The notes: generated by a model not told the origin, from the sequence alone. 64,000 nt of DNA from Fredinandcohnia onubensis (GCF_002734215.1 NZ_NSEB01000012.1:248001-312000), one strand, 5' to 3'. Positions 8,990-17,103 are shown, counted from the first letter of the stretch. Made by a program: numbers and translations.

Positions 8990-9907
8990 TTAGTGTTCAA
9001 ACCCAGACATAAAATCAATTTTATCTGCAAGTTGCGGAAAATCGATGAATGGATTTCTGTTTTTTTGAATAAGGAAAATCTCTTTGTTACGATGCTTTTC
9101 GTATAAAGATACTTCATGTACATGATGCCAGTTTAGTAGCATCTCAATATCTTTCTTTTGATATCGACTAATTTTTCCCGGATATCGTAACAAAAAGTAC
9201 AAAGTTGCTCTTGCAACCTCACCCTTCCCACTTTCAGGCTCAAACTTCCCCTCTTCATATTTCCCGCAATGGTCTCTAATTGCTTCCGTTGCCACTTTCG
9301 GTGGATAATCTACAAAATCATAATAAGGATAATTGGATCTAGCTGAATTACAATCTTTTTCACATGTAAAAAGATGATGCAGATCCCCTCTCATTGGATT
9401 ATCCTCGTGAAACCATGACTGGGGCACTACATGTTCGCAATTAAACATATTTTCCTGATGAATAGACGCTAATGCCTGTTGAAATTCATCATTATTCAAG
9501 TTGCTTACCAACAACAGGTCATGAGCTTCTTTTCTTTTTCTGTCAGATTCATAATCTTCTTTTACGACTTGTTCAGGATCCTTCTCTTTACCAGAATAGA
9601 TGCTCTTCAGGGTCCCATCCACTTGGAGGTCTACCACTGTATAAAGAAGGTCCCGGGTTTTAGCATTATAAGCTAACTGATTTACATGTGTTCTCGTTAT
9701 TAACTGGTTTAGTTGTTTATACAACTCTTTTTTATCCTCATGATTAAAATCAATCGTACAATAATAATCGTTGATGAACTGCTTATCCTGTTCCACGTCA
9801 TAATACTCTTTTTCGTTTTCAAATCTCCTTTTGTTAAGTGTTAACACTAACAAAACGGACTTTAAATCAGGATATTCATTTGTACCTTTATCCTTTGTGG
9901 AAGTCAT
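8990..9907 (-). CDS. Endonuclease I family (His-Me finger) nuclease
   Basis: 305 residues from an ATG with AAAGGAG upstream. The EndA/Bsn signature is present: CEHVVPQSWF at 157-166 with the catalytic His159 region, MRGDLHHLF at 172-180 and the downstream N-x-x-R-x-N-type segment (NSARSNYPYYDF). The family cuts DNA and/or RNA in a Mg-dependent way. In B. subtilis the relative Bsn is secreted, but here the N-terminus is charged and hydrophilic (MTSTKDKGTNEYPDL) with no signal peptide, so the protein is cytoplasmic or released by lysis. It follows the intracellular subtilisin gene by 51 bases on the same strand and may be cotranscribed with it, a pairing that would suit turnover of macromolecules in stationary phase. 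Confidence 0.9.
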   Translation of the reverse strand: MTSTKDKGTNEYPDLKSVLLVLTLNKRRFENEKEYYDVEQDKQFINDYYCTIDFNHEDKKELYKQLNQLITRTHVNQLAYNAKTRDLLYTVVDLQVDGTLKSIYSGKEKDPEQVVKEDYESDRKRKEAHDLLLVSNLNNDEFQQALASIHQENMFNCEHVVPQSWFHEDNPMRGDLHHLFTCEKDCNSARSNYPYYDFVDYPPKVATEAIRDHCGKYEEGKFEPESGKGEVARATLYFLLRYPGKISRYQKKDIEMLLNWHHVHEVSLYEKHRNKEIFLIQKNRNPFIDFPQLADKIDFMSGFEH

Positions 9908-9958
9908 ATAGTTCTCCTTTCCTGGTTTCTTTTTAAACCGTTCGGAAAGCCACTATTC

Positions 9959-10936
9959 TTAAGGAGTAACATTCATATTTGATGCAGGAATCATGTCGTG
10001 TAGCTTCTCAACAACGTCAAGGAGGAGAAATCCATTTCCTTCGGCGCTTTTTCTGTTGCCGAGAGGTACGGTCCGTCTAATGAGTTGGGCATAGACCTCT
10101 GCTTCGCTCAGTGTTCGGTCAAATTCCTTCTCACTTAGATTGATGAGTAAAGCAATTGCACCTGCGACATGCGGAGCCGCCATGGAGGTTCCTGTTAGTT
10201 TGGCAAATTGATCATCCGGATACGTGGAAACCACATCTACCCCAGGAGCCACAAGGTCGATTTCTGTATGCGTATTGGAAAATGGTGCAAGCTGCAAATC
10301 CATGCTGACAGCTCCTACGGATATGACTTCGTTATACGCACCAGGGTAAGCATACTCAAATGTATCCTCCAATGAATCTCCTTCATTCCCCGCTGCCACA
10401 ACGACAGATATGTTTTGATTGACTGCATCTTGAATGGCCTTATGCATTTCAGGTACATCTTGAGGCCCACCTAACGACATAGAGATTACACGTACTCTTT
10501 CATTGTTAGGTCCTTGCCACTCAATTGCATAGCGAATGGCTTCAATGATCCAATCATACTGACCTGCCCCTTCTCCCGTTAAAGCTTTTAAACTTAAAAT
10601 TTGAGCCTTAGGAGCAACCCCTACAACTCCATCATTGTTAAGACTAGCCGCGATCGTACCAGATACATGTGTCCCATGGCCATTGTTGTCTTCAAATACT
10701 TCAGGGTCTCCATTATAATCACTTGTAAAATTCCGTCCAGCAATAATTCGATCCTTTAGATCGGGATGAGACGTGTCAATCCCAGTATCAATCACCGCAA
10801 TGACAACACCTTCACCCTGACTGCTATCTTCCCATAAAGAAGGTGCCTGTACCAATTGAACTCCTTCTGGTGTTTCATTTGCCTGATTCACAACTGACTG
10901 AATGGTATACGGTAATAATTTGACCTGATTTTTCAA
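9959..10936 (-). CDS. isp: Intracellular subtilisin-type serine protease
   Basis: 325 residues, the length of intracellular subtilisins. There is no signal peptide, and the short N-terminal extension carries LLPY (residues 7-10), matching the LIPY/F motif with which this family blocks its own active site until cleaved. The triad is Asp50 (VIDTGID), His87 (GHGTHVSG) and Ser251 (GTSMAAPH), with oxyanion Asn184. These enzymes do most bulk protein turnover in late-growth and sporulating Bacillus cells. The nuclease gene lies 51 bases downstream. A TCCT-rich complement gives a good ribosome site (GGAGGAGATTC) before the ATG. Confidence 0.95.
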   Translation of the reverse strand: MKNQVKLLPYTIQSVVNQANETPEGVQLVQAPSLWEDSSQGEGVVIAVIDTGIDTSHPDLKDRIIAGRNFTSDYNGDPEVFEDNNGHGTHVSGTIAASLNNDGVVGVAPKAQILSLKALTGEGAGQYDWIIEAIRYAIEWQGPNNERVRVISMSLGGPQDVPEMHKAIQDAVNQNISVVVAAGNEGDSLEDTFEYAYPGAYNEVISVGAVSMDLQLAPFSNTHTEIDLVAPGVDVVSTYPDDQFAKLTGTSMAAPHVAGAIALLINLSEKEFDRTLSEAEVYAQLIRRTVPLGNRKSAEGNGFLLLDVVEKLHDMIPASNMNVTP

Positions 10937-11182
10937 GATGAATCTCCTCCTTCAAATCTAGTTTTCAAAACAATTACCTTCATTCCCTTCTGTCTAGTGT
11001 TTCCTGGTTGGCTTCGTTGTATGGGAACGTTTGTTTCATTATACTAACTGGATAAGCTTTTATCAAGTTAAAATACTGAAAATTACAAAAAATGAATAGT
11101 TTGTCCCAGTTAAAATTCTATTTATCCTAACCTAAATGTGTACATCAGACTAATGCTAATTTTTAAACATTTCTATATTCCA

Positions 11183-11211
11183 TTGACACTCATCATTCCT
11201 ACCTATAAAAT
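11183..11211 (+). promoter_or_regulatory. Sigma-A promoter of the riboswitch/adenine deaminase transcript
   Basis: TTGACA at 11183-11188 and TAAAAT at 11206-11211 with a 17-base spacer. Transcription would start near 11218, just before the aptamer. Confidence 0.8.
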
Positions 11212-11234
11212 CAACTAATAATTTCATACATGTA

Positions 11235-11301
11235 CTCGTATAATCTTGGAAATATGGTCCATAAGTTTCTACCAAACTACCGTAAATGGTTTGACTACGA
11301 G
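11235..11301 (+). promoter_or_regulatory. Purine riboswitch aptamer, guanine type
   Basis: The aptamer has P1 arms CTCGTA (11235-11240) and TACGAG (11296-11301), the TAATC junction, loop L2 with AATATGG, junction AAGTTTCTACC, P3 arms AAACTA/TGGTTT and loop L3 CCGTAAA. These are the conserved core elements of the purine class. The specificity base in the last junction (GACTACG) is C, which pairs with guanine or hypoxanthine; adenine sensors have T there. P2 is weak, about four pairs before a T-T mismatch. A terminator lies between the aptamer and the coding start, so guanine binding should switch adenine deaminase off. Confidence 0.93.
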
Positions 11302-11355
11302 AAGAGTTTGGCTTTTTGTGTACGTAACAAAAAGCTCTATTTCCTTCTCTGTGTC

Positions 11356-11389
11356 AAACCCTGGGTAAAAGCCCAGGGTTTTTATTTTT
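11356..11389 (+). terminator. Riboswitch expression-platform terminator
   Basis: A perfect 10-bp stem (AAACCCTGGG with CCCAGGGTTT, 11356-11365 and 11372-11381) with a 6-base loop and a T-rich tail, 20 bases before the adenine deaminase ATG. Bases 11300-11355 should hold the antiterminator, since GAGAAGAG and CTTCTC segments there can pair. Confidence 0.9.
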
Positions 11390-11408
11390 ATATTGAGGAG
11401 GAATTAAA

Positions 11409-13145
11409 ATGGAAAAAAAACTGTTAAAGAAACGTATAGCTGTCTCTAGTAAACAAATCCCTGCGGACCTCGTCATTAAAAACGGGAAAATCATAGATGT
11501 GTTTAACCTTGAAATCATTGAGGGTGACATCGCGATTTCAGATGGTATGTTTGTTGGAATTGGAGAATTTGAGGGTAAAAAAGTCATAGATGCGAAGAAT
11601 CGCTATGTGTGCCCTGGTTTTATTGACGGACATGTGCATATTGAATCCTCGATGGTCCCCCCTTCTGAATTTGCGAAAGTGGTCCTTCCTCATGGCGTAA
11701 CAACCGTCATTACGGATCCTCATGAAATTGGCAATGTCTCAGGTAGTGACGGATTATCGTTTATGATTGAGGACTCTAAGAATCTCCCGCTTGATGTTTT
11801 TCTCATGCTACCTTCAAGTGTACCCGCTACTCCGTTTGAAAATAATGGAGCAGACCTTGAGGCTAAGGACTTGGAACCTTTTTACAGCCATCCACGAGTT
11901 CTCGGGTTAGCTGAGGTGATGGACTTCCCTTCTCTCAAAAACGCGGAGGATTCGATTATAGATAAAATTCTTGTGACTAACCACAATAATGGACTAATCG
12001 ATGGCCATTTAGCTGGCTTGGATACAAATGCGATTGACATCTACAGAACAACTGGTATCAAAACCGACCACGAATGTAATACGGCCCAGGATGCGCTTGA
12101 GCGATTAAGACGCGGGATGTATTTATTAATTCGTGAAGGTTCTGTTGCAAAAGATTTAAAAACACTGATAAAGGTTGTCACTCCAACTAATGCACGTCGT
12201 TGTCTGTTCTGTACGGATGATAAGCATTTAGATGATTTGATCGAAGAAGGCAGTATTGACCATAATATCCGGTTAGCAATCGAAGAAGGGATATCCCCTC
12301 TCCAAGCCATCCAGATGGCAACATTAAATGCTGCTGAATGCTATCGTATACCAAATAAAGGTGCAATTGCCCCGGGCTTTGAGGCTGACTTCCTGTTACT
12401 AGACCAACTAGAGACGATTGAAATAACAGAAGTCTATAAATCTGGGAATCTTGTTACACAGAATGGTCGTTATGTTGCAAAATCACCTGCTAAAAATGTT
12501 CTAAATACACAGTTACTGTCAACTGTTCATGTGTCTGAGTTACATGAAAAAGACCTTCAAATCTCATTAGGTGACGGAAATAAAGCAAATATCATTGAGA
12601 TCATTCCAAATCAATTGATCACGAACAAACTAGAGGAACAAGTCAGAGTTGAAAACGGTGAATTTCAGCCATCCATAGAAAACGACCAACTTAAATTAGT
12701 CGTCGTTGAGCGCCATAAAAACACAGGTAATATCGGATTAGGAGTCGTAAAGGGATTTGGTTTTACAGATGGAGCAATTGCTACTACGATCGCGCATGAT
12801 TCTCATAATATTGTTGCTACAGGTACCAATGATGCAGATATTTTGGTGGCAATTCAGGGACTCAAAGACATCAATGGTGGCTTAGTAATTGTCAAAAACA
12901 AGCAAATCATTGCCTCTTTATCCCTTCCAATAGCAGGACTTATGTCGGATAAAGACTCACAAACTGTCAATTTGGAGCTGGACCAAATAAAACGGTCATT
13001 AAGTCAACTAGGGTTTACCGGTGATTTCAATCCATTTTTAACCCTCTCCTTTCTTACATTGCCGGTTATACCATCTTTGAAAGTAACAGATTTAGGATTA
13101 TTTGATGTGGAAACATTTACACATATACCAGTACCAACGGACTAA
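11409..13145 (+). CDS. ade: Adenine deaminase
   Basis: 578 residues, the full length of the bacterial AdeC family. The amidohydrolase metal site is visible as GFIDGHVHIESSM (about residues 70-82) followed by TDPHEIGNV and DGHLAG. The C-terminal Ade domain carries GLGVVKGFG and AHDSHNI. The enzyme converts adenine to hypoxanthine and ammonia in the cytoplasm, feeding adenine into the guanine branch of purine salvage. The ATG has a GAGGAGG site 7 bases upstream. Its leader holds the guanine-type riboswitch, so repression by guanine or hypoxanthine is expected, which is product-type feedback on adenine use. Confidence 0.96.
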   Translation: MEKKLLKKRIAVSSKQIPADLVIKNGKIIDVFNLEIIEGDIAISDGMFVGIGEFEGKKVIDAKNRYVCPGFIDGHVHIESSMVPPSEFAKVVLPHGVTTVITDPHEIGNVSGSDGLSFMIEDSKNLPLDVFLMLPSSVPATPFENNGADLEAKDLEPFYSHPRVLGLAEVMDFPSLKNAEDSIIDKILVTNHNNGLIDGHLAGLDTNAIDIYRTTGIKTDHECNTAQDALERLRRGMYLLIREGSVAKDLKTLIKVVTPTNARRCLFCTDDKHLDDLIEEGSIDHNIRLAIEEGISPLQAIQMATLNAAECYRIPNKGAIAPGFEADFLLLDQLETIEITEVYKSGNLVTQNGRYVAKSPAKNVLNTQLLSTVHVSELHEKDLQISLGDGNKANIIEIIPNQLITNKLEEQVRVENGEFQPSIENDQLKLVVVERHKNTGNIGLGVVKGFGFTDGAIATTIAHDSHNIVATGTNDADILVAIQGLKDINGGLVIVKNKQIIASLSLPIAGLMSDKDSQTVNLELDQIKRSLSQLGFTGDFNPFLTLSFLTLPVIPSLKVTDLGLFDVETFTHIPVPTD

Positions 13146-13192
13146 TTTTAATGTACCCCTTGAAATTTATTATATTTTTAGTATCATTAAAT

Positions 13193-13228
13193 ACGAACAT
13201 TACATTATTAAAACATTTTAATGTTCGT
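13193..13228. promoter_or_regulatory. Candidate PurR box pair (inverted)
   Basis: ACGAACATTA (13193-13202) and its exact inverse TAATGTTCGT (13219-13228) are separated by 16 bases. The CGAAC core and the spacing match the two-box PurR operator described for Bacillus purine genes. It lies 58 bases before the nucleosidase gene. The same repeat could fold as a long-loop hairpin, but it lacks a proper T tract, so an operator is more likely than a terminator. Confidence 0.62.
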
Positions 13229-13286
13229 GTTTATATCTATTATTTAATTTTTTACAGACCAAGATCATCATAGGGGGAACTTAAAC

Positions 13287-14138
13287 ATGAACGTACTCAA
13301 AAACGCAAAGGTATTACTCTTACTTCTCATTATGGGTAGCCTACTCATTGGTTGCTCACAACAAAGTGAATCAAGTGCGAAGGCCGAAGCAACAGAAGCT
13401 GAGGTAAAAAGTGAGGAAGTAAACAATCAAGAGGATCAGCATAGCGTTGGAATTATCGGCCCAATGGCAGAAGAAATTGAAATTTTACATTCTCATATGG
13501 AAGTAGAAAAAGAAGACGAAATCGCTGGTATGACTTTCTATCAAGGAACATTAAAGGGGCAAAACATTGTCCTCGTTCAATCCGGAATTGGAAAAGTAAA
13601 TGCAACAATGGCTGCTCAATTACTGGTTAGTCAATTTAACGTAGATGCTCTCATTAATTCAGGAATTGCTGGAGCCATCCACCCTGATATTAACCTTGGG
13701 GATATCGTAATCTCTACGGATACAGTTCAGCATGATATGGATGAAACAGCAAAAGGATATGAACCTGGTTTGATTCCAGGAATGGATACTGGCTATTATG
13801 AAGCTGATAAAGAACTGATTGCTTTAGCAGAAGAGGCCGCAAAGAACCTGCCAGAAGAAGTAAATGTCGTAAAAGCTAGAGTGGCTACAGGTGACCAATT
13901 TATCGCAAGTGCTGAAAAAAGTAAATGGATTCTAGATACATTTAATGCCTATGTTGTTGAAATGGAAGGTGGAGCTGTTGGACAAGTTGCATACCTGAAC
14001 GACATTCCATACCTTGTCATCCGTTCCGCATCAGATGATGCAGGTGAAGAAGCCGTTATGAAATGGGAAGATTTCAAACAAATGGCCGTAACAAACTCAT
14101 CTACTATTATCGAAGGCATCCTTGAAAATATGAAATAA
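13287..14138 (+). CDS. Surface lipoprotein of the MTA/SAH nucleosidase family
   Basis: 283 residues. A lipoprotein signal peptide ends at the lipobox LIGC (Cys23), then an acidic linker runs to about residue 50. The remaining 230 residues are a complete PNP/UDP phosphorylase-like nucleosidase: GIIGPMAEEIEIL with the likely catalytic Glu63, GIAGAI, EMEGGAV with Glu227 for ribose binding, and RSASDDAG with the catalytic Asp250. Classical Pfs/MtnN enzymes are cytoplasmic and hydrolyse methylthioadenosine and S-adenosylhomocysteine. This one should sit on the outer face of the membrane and release adenine from external nucleosides. That fits adenine deaminase immediately upstream and the putative PurR operator before this gene. 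Substrate preference is inferred. Confidence 0.9.
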   Translation: MNVLKNAKVLLLLLIMGSLLIGCSQQSESSAKAEATEAEVKSEEVNNQEDQHSVGIIGPMAEEIEILHSHMEVEKEDEIAGMTFYQGTLKGQNIVLVQSGIGKVNATMAAQLLVSQFNVDALINSGIAGAIHPDINLGDIVISTDTVQHDMDETAKGYEPGLIPGMDTGYYEADKELIALAEEAAKNLPEEVNVVKARVATGDQFIASAEKSKWILDTFNAYVVEMEGGAVGQVAYLNDIPYLVIRSASDDAGEEAVMKWEDFKQMAVTNSSTIIEGILENMK

Positions 14139-14156
14139 GAACGAATATTTTTAAAG

Positions 14157-14189
14157 TGTCAGGCACCATTACGGTCCTGGCATTTTTTT
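14157..14189 (+). terminator. Terminator after the nucleosidase gene
   Basis: TGTCAGG (14157-14163) pairs with CCTGGCA (14176-14182) followed by seven T. The left arm belongs to a GTGTCAGGCACC motif that recurs in Bacillus intergenic regions. Confidence 0.75.
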
Positions 14190-14296
14190 ATGTGTGTTAA
14201 CTAGCGCACTTCTTATTTTTTTTGATACAATCGGCATTAAATGAAATCATAACATATAGTTGATTGTTTAAAATTACACCAAATGAGGGAAAAACG

Positions 14297-15532
14297 ATGT
14301 ATCCATTCAGTCGAACTATTTTTGCGATCTATTTGGTCGCAGCACTATTAATAATCGGTGGGTGTTCACAGGAGGAAAATCAATCTAGGCATAACGAACC
14401 CGAGAACATCACAAAAACCACCGAGGAAACGGAAACGAAACGTGTTGAGGACACCCCTCCCCCTACTGAAGAGCAAGAAAAAGTGCCAAATACACTATCA
14501 GAACTTACCGTTCATTATATGGATGTTGGTCAAGCTGATTCAACCTTACTTCAATATACTGATGAGGGTGAAGAATATACCATCTTGATCGATGCAGGGA
14601 ATTGGAACAGAAACGATGTCATCCATTACTTACAAGCTCAACACATTTCAGAAATTGATATCGCAATTGGAACACACCCTGATGCAGATCATATTGGTCA
14701 ACTTGGTAAGGTTATCAATACGTTTAACGTAGGAGAAATATGGTTGTCCGGGAATACGAGTACATCCCAGACGTTTCAGAGGTTATTACAAGCGATCGAT
14801 CAAAACAATGTCGATTATTATGAACCAAGACGCGGCGATGAATTTGAAGTTGGCCCGCTCCAAATTGAAATTTTATATCCGATCTCTGTTTCCGAAAATG
14901 ACAATGAGGAATCTATTTCGCTTAAGCTCACGTACGGAGAGATCTCCTTCATTTTTACGGGTGATGCAAGTCGAAATGATGAATTAAAAATGATAAATGG
15001 TAGTATCGATGTAGACGCTAATATCCTTCATCTAGGTCATCACGGTTCAAGCACCTCTACTCATCCTGCTTTTCTAAAGGAAGTGAGTCCAGAAATAGCA
15101 ATCTACAGTGCTGGAAAAGAGAACAGCTATGGGCATCCACATAAAGAAGTCGTCGATTTAATTCAAGATTCTAATATTACACTTTATGGAACAGATGTAC
15201 ATGGCACGATTCTTGTCAAAACAGATGGCAAAAACTATGAGGTGTTAACCAAAAAGGATGGCACGATTACACCCCCTTCTACAGGAGGTGGAACTTCTAC
15301 AAGACCTGAATTAGATAAAGAAAGTCAAGTAACCAATGGTAAATGTATAAATATCAATACGGCAAGTGTAGAAGAGCTTCAAGAAATTATTCATTTAGGG
15401 CCAGCGCGTGCAAAGGAACTGATTAACTTAAGGCCGTTTACATCCATTGATGAATTAACACGAATAAAAGGAATTGGTCCGTCAAGAATGGAAGATATTA
15501 AAGCACAAAATCTAGCTTGTGTAGGAGGATAA
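14297..15532 (+). CDS. ComEC-like metallo-hydrolase lipoprotein with helix-hairpin-helix tail
   Basis: 411 residues from ATG 14297, chosen because GAGGG lies 8 bases upstream; an in-frame start at 14264 lacks a site. A lipoprotein signal ends at Cys23 (LIIGGC), followed by an acidic, proline-rich linker to about residue 65. The metallo-beta-lactamase fold then starts with HYMDVGQADS and HPDADHIG (127-134), and continues with FTGDAS and LGHHGSS, the pattern of the ComEC/Rec2 C-terminal domain, proposed to be a nuclease acting during DNA uptake. The last 60 residues are a ComEA-like helix-hairpin-helix DNA-binding unit (ININTASVEEL, IKGIGPSRMEDI). The combination suggests a surface DNA-binding hydrolase. 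A DUF3006 gene follows immediately. Confidence 0.9.
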   Translation: MYPFSRTIFAIYLVAALLIIGGCSQEENQSRHNEPENITKTTEETETKRVEDTPPPTEEQEKVPNTLSELTVHYMDVGQADSTLLQYTDEGEEYTILIDAGNWNRNDVIHYLQAQHISEIDIAIGTHPDADHIGQLGKVINTFNVGEIWLSGNTSTSQTFQRLLQAIDQNNVDYYEPRRGDEFEVGPLQIEILYPISVSENDNEESISLKLTYGEISFIFTGDASRNDELKMINGSIDVDANILHLGHHGSSTSTHPAFLKEVSPEIAIYSAGKENSYGHPHKEVVDLIQDSNITLYGTDVHGTILVKTDGKNYEVLTKKDGTITPPSTGGGTSTRPELDKESQVTNGKCININTASVEELQEIIHLGPARAKELINLRPFTSIDELTRIKGIGPSRMEDIKAQNLACVGG

Positions 15533-15533
15533 A

Positions 15534-15800
15534 ATGAAAGGTTATTTGGATCGAATCGAAGAAAATCAACATGCTGTTATTATAGTGGATGAAATAAATA
15601 AAGAATTTATCATCCCTATCAGTCAATTACCCAATGGTTCAACAGCTGGTTCATATTTGAACCTTATTATTGAAAATGAAACAATCACTTCCATTACACT
15701 AAACGAAAACGAAACAATCTCACAACAACAAAAAGTAGACGATATGATGTCTAAGCTCCGTAAAAAGAGTTCCGGAAGCAAGTTCAAGAAAAAAGATTGA
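15534..15800 (+). CDS. DUF3006-family small protein
   Basis: 88 residues starting one base after the stop of the ComEC-like gene; its GGAGG site lies inside the end of that gene, so translation is probably coupled. The first 65 residues follow the DUF3006 pattern (KGYLDRIEENQHAVIIVD, then a short beta-rich core), and the tail is very lysine-rich. DUF3006 genes are often found beside ComEC-like metallo-hydrolases, so a shared task is likely, although the biochemical role is unknown. Confidence 0.82.
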   Translation: MKGYLDRIEENQHAVIIVDEINKEFIIPISQLPNGSTAGSYLNLIIENETITSITLNENETISQQQKVDDMMSKLRKKSSGSKFKKKD

Positions 15801-15900
15801 AAGAGTGCTTGTCTCTTAGCAACTGACAAGAAGAGATGCGTATTTAACTGAAAACATGCACATGATAGTAGAGAACATTTTAATGAAAGGAAGAACTGGG

Positions 15901-16074
15901 ATGAACTTTAAAAGCAAATTACAAGAAGCTCAAGATATTATCCATAGTGCCCATCATCATTTAAAACAAGTGAATTCGAATAGTCCTGAATCAGAGGCAT
16001 GCCATTTTGCCCAAAGCGAACTAGAAAAAGCCCAACAAGTTATCCAACAGGTACAACAACAAATACATAATTAG
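15901..16074 (+). CDS. Small helical protein, unknown
   Basis: 57 residues from ATG 15901, where AAAGGAAG lies about 8 bases upstream; an in-frame ATG at 15856 has no ribosome site. The sequence is almost wholly alpha-helical, rich in Gln, His and Glu, with a heptad-like pattern (SELEKAQQVIQQVQQQI) suggesting a coiled coil. No cysteine motif or membrane segment. It sits 100 bases after the DUF3006 gene and ends before a bidirectional terminator. I do not recognise the family. Confidence 0.6.
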   Translation: MNFKSKLQEAQDIIHSAHHHLKQVNSNSPESEACHFAQSELEKAQQVIQQVQQQIHN

Positions 16075-16088
16075 ATTAGTGATTGAAA

Positions 16089-16118
16089 AATGGCTGGGAT
16101 ACATTGATTCCAGCCATT
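16089..16118. terminator. Bidirectional terminator between convergent genes
   Basis: A perfect 9-bp stem AATGGCTGG/CCAGCCATT with a T-rich stretch on both sides; it serves the small helical gene on the plus strand and lies just past the end of the minus-strand gene. Confidence 0.78.
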
Positions 16119-16126
16119 CTATTTAT

Positions 16127-16450
16127 TTAATCATTCTTTTGTAGTTGATTTGGTGTTTCAAATTCAGGTTTAATTTCTTTTGCTATTTCTGTTGCAAGTT
16201 TGAAGTTCACGTCAAAAGGATTTCTTTTTAAATTCGTGGAATTTTGGAACGAATTTTGGGCTTGCTGAAATCTCTTTTGAACTTCTTGATTGATGCGGCT
16301 ATTTCTACTACCAAATAAGCTAAGGATGGCTACTCCTAAAATAGAAATCCAAATCCACCCTCTGTTGTTTCGTTTGCGTTTGAATAATTTCAGTGATTTG
16401 TTACCACTAAAGCTACTAAGTACGGTTGACAGTAACTGCATATAATTCAT
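16127..16450 (-). CDS. Membrane-anchored hypothetical protein
   Basis: 107 residues. A lysine/arginine-rich N-terminal part (LKLFKRKRNNR) precedes one membrane segment at about residues 31-46, then a polar helical tail with NQEVQKRFQQAQNSFQN. No enzyme motif is visible. The gene is divergent from the PAP2 gene at 16573 and convergent with the small helical gene. A good GGAGGGAAGAG ribosome site precedes the ATG. Function unknown. Confidence 0.62.
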   Translation of the reverse strand: MNYMQLLSTVLSSFSGNKSLKLFKRKRNNRGWIWISILGVAILSLFGSRNSRINQEVQKRFQQAQNSFQNSTNLKRNPFDVNFKLATEIAKEIKPEFETPNQLQKND

Positions 16451-16572
16451 CTCTCTTCCCTCCTCACCCTATTGTGTGAGGTTGGCTTAAACAATATATG
16501 TGGTAATTTTTAAAAACCCTCAAGTGCATGATTCAAGGATTAGGTCAAATAATAATCTCAGAGGTGATTATA

Positions 16573-17073
16573 ATGGATGTGAAAGTTTTTCGCGCAATAA
16601 ATCAAATGACTGGCCGTTCTACATTAGTCGATCAGTTCATGATACTTATTTCAAACAAGATCCGTTATGTATATTTCTTTATTTTGATTGTGATGTGGTT
16701 TAAAAAACATCCATATAGACAAATGACGAATAACGCTATCATTTCTGCCTTCATTACACTAATCATGAATCTTTTCCTTAAGTTATTTATTTCTAAGCCC
16801 CGACCTTTTATGAAAAGTCGTGTTGGAATCTTAATTCCTTCAAATATGGATTCTTCATTTCCAAGCAAGCATACGTTACTCGTTTTTGCAGTATCGACAT
16901 CGATTTTACTATATAATCGTGTTCTAGGTACAATCATGTGTGGATTGGCAGCACTGACTGGTATTTCCCGAATTTGGGTAGGACATCATTACCCATCTGA
17001 TATAATTGGAAGTGCTCTATTGGGTTCTGTAACGAGCATGTTTGTTCACAAAGTTGACGAGGAGAAAATGTAA
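16573..17073 (+). CDS. PAP2-family undecaprenyl-diphosphate phosphatase
   Basis: 166 residues from ATG 16573, picked because AGAGGTGA lies 5 bases upstream; an earlier in-frame start at 16528 has none. About five membrane segments. The acid-phosphatase signature is complete: KLFISKPRPF (motif 1), SFPSKHT (motif 2) and SRIWVGHHYPSDIIG (motif 3 with the catalytic His and Asp). Overall it resembles Bacillus BcrC, which dephosphorylates undecaprenyl diphosphate at the outer membrane face for cell-wall synthesis and gives bacitracin tolerance. In motif 2 a Lys replaces the usual Gly/Asp of PSGH/PSDH. Monocistronic, with a bidirectional terminator downstream. Confidence 0.86.
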   Translation: MDVKVFRAINQMTGRSTLVDQFMILISNKIRYVYFFILIVMWFKKHPYRQMTNNAIISAFITLIMNLFLKLFISKPRPFMKSRVGILIPSNMDSSFPSKHTLLVFAVSTSILLYNRVLGTIMCGLAALTGISRIWVGHHYPSDIIGSALLGSVTSMFVHKVDEEKM

Positions 17074-17081
17074 AATTAAAA

Positions 17082-17103
17082 ACGCTCAGAATGACCTGAG
17101 CGT
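17082..17103. terminator. Bidirectional terminator, PAP2 and acetone carboxylase operon
   Basis: Perfect 8-bp stem ACGCTCAG/CTGAGCGT with a 6-base loop. On the minus strand it is followed by TTTTTAATTTT, about 70 bases after the acxC stop; on the plus strand by CTTTGTG, 9 bases after the PAP2 stop. Confidence 0.82.

Noticed and set aside
11230-11427. 65-codon frame over the ade leader
   Set aside because: It covers the riboswitch aptamer and terminator, whose RNA structure explains the sequence.
13193-13228. Rho-independent terminator for ade
   Set aside because: The loop is 16 bases and there is no T tract; exact CGAAC boxes fit a PurR operator better.
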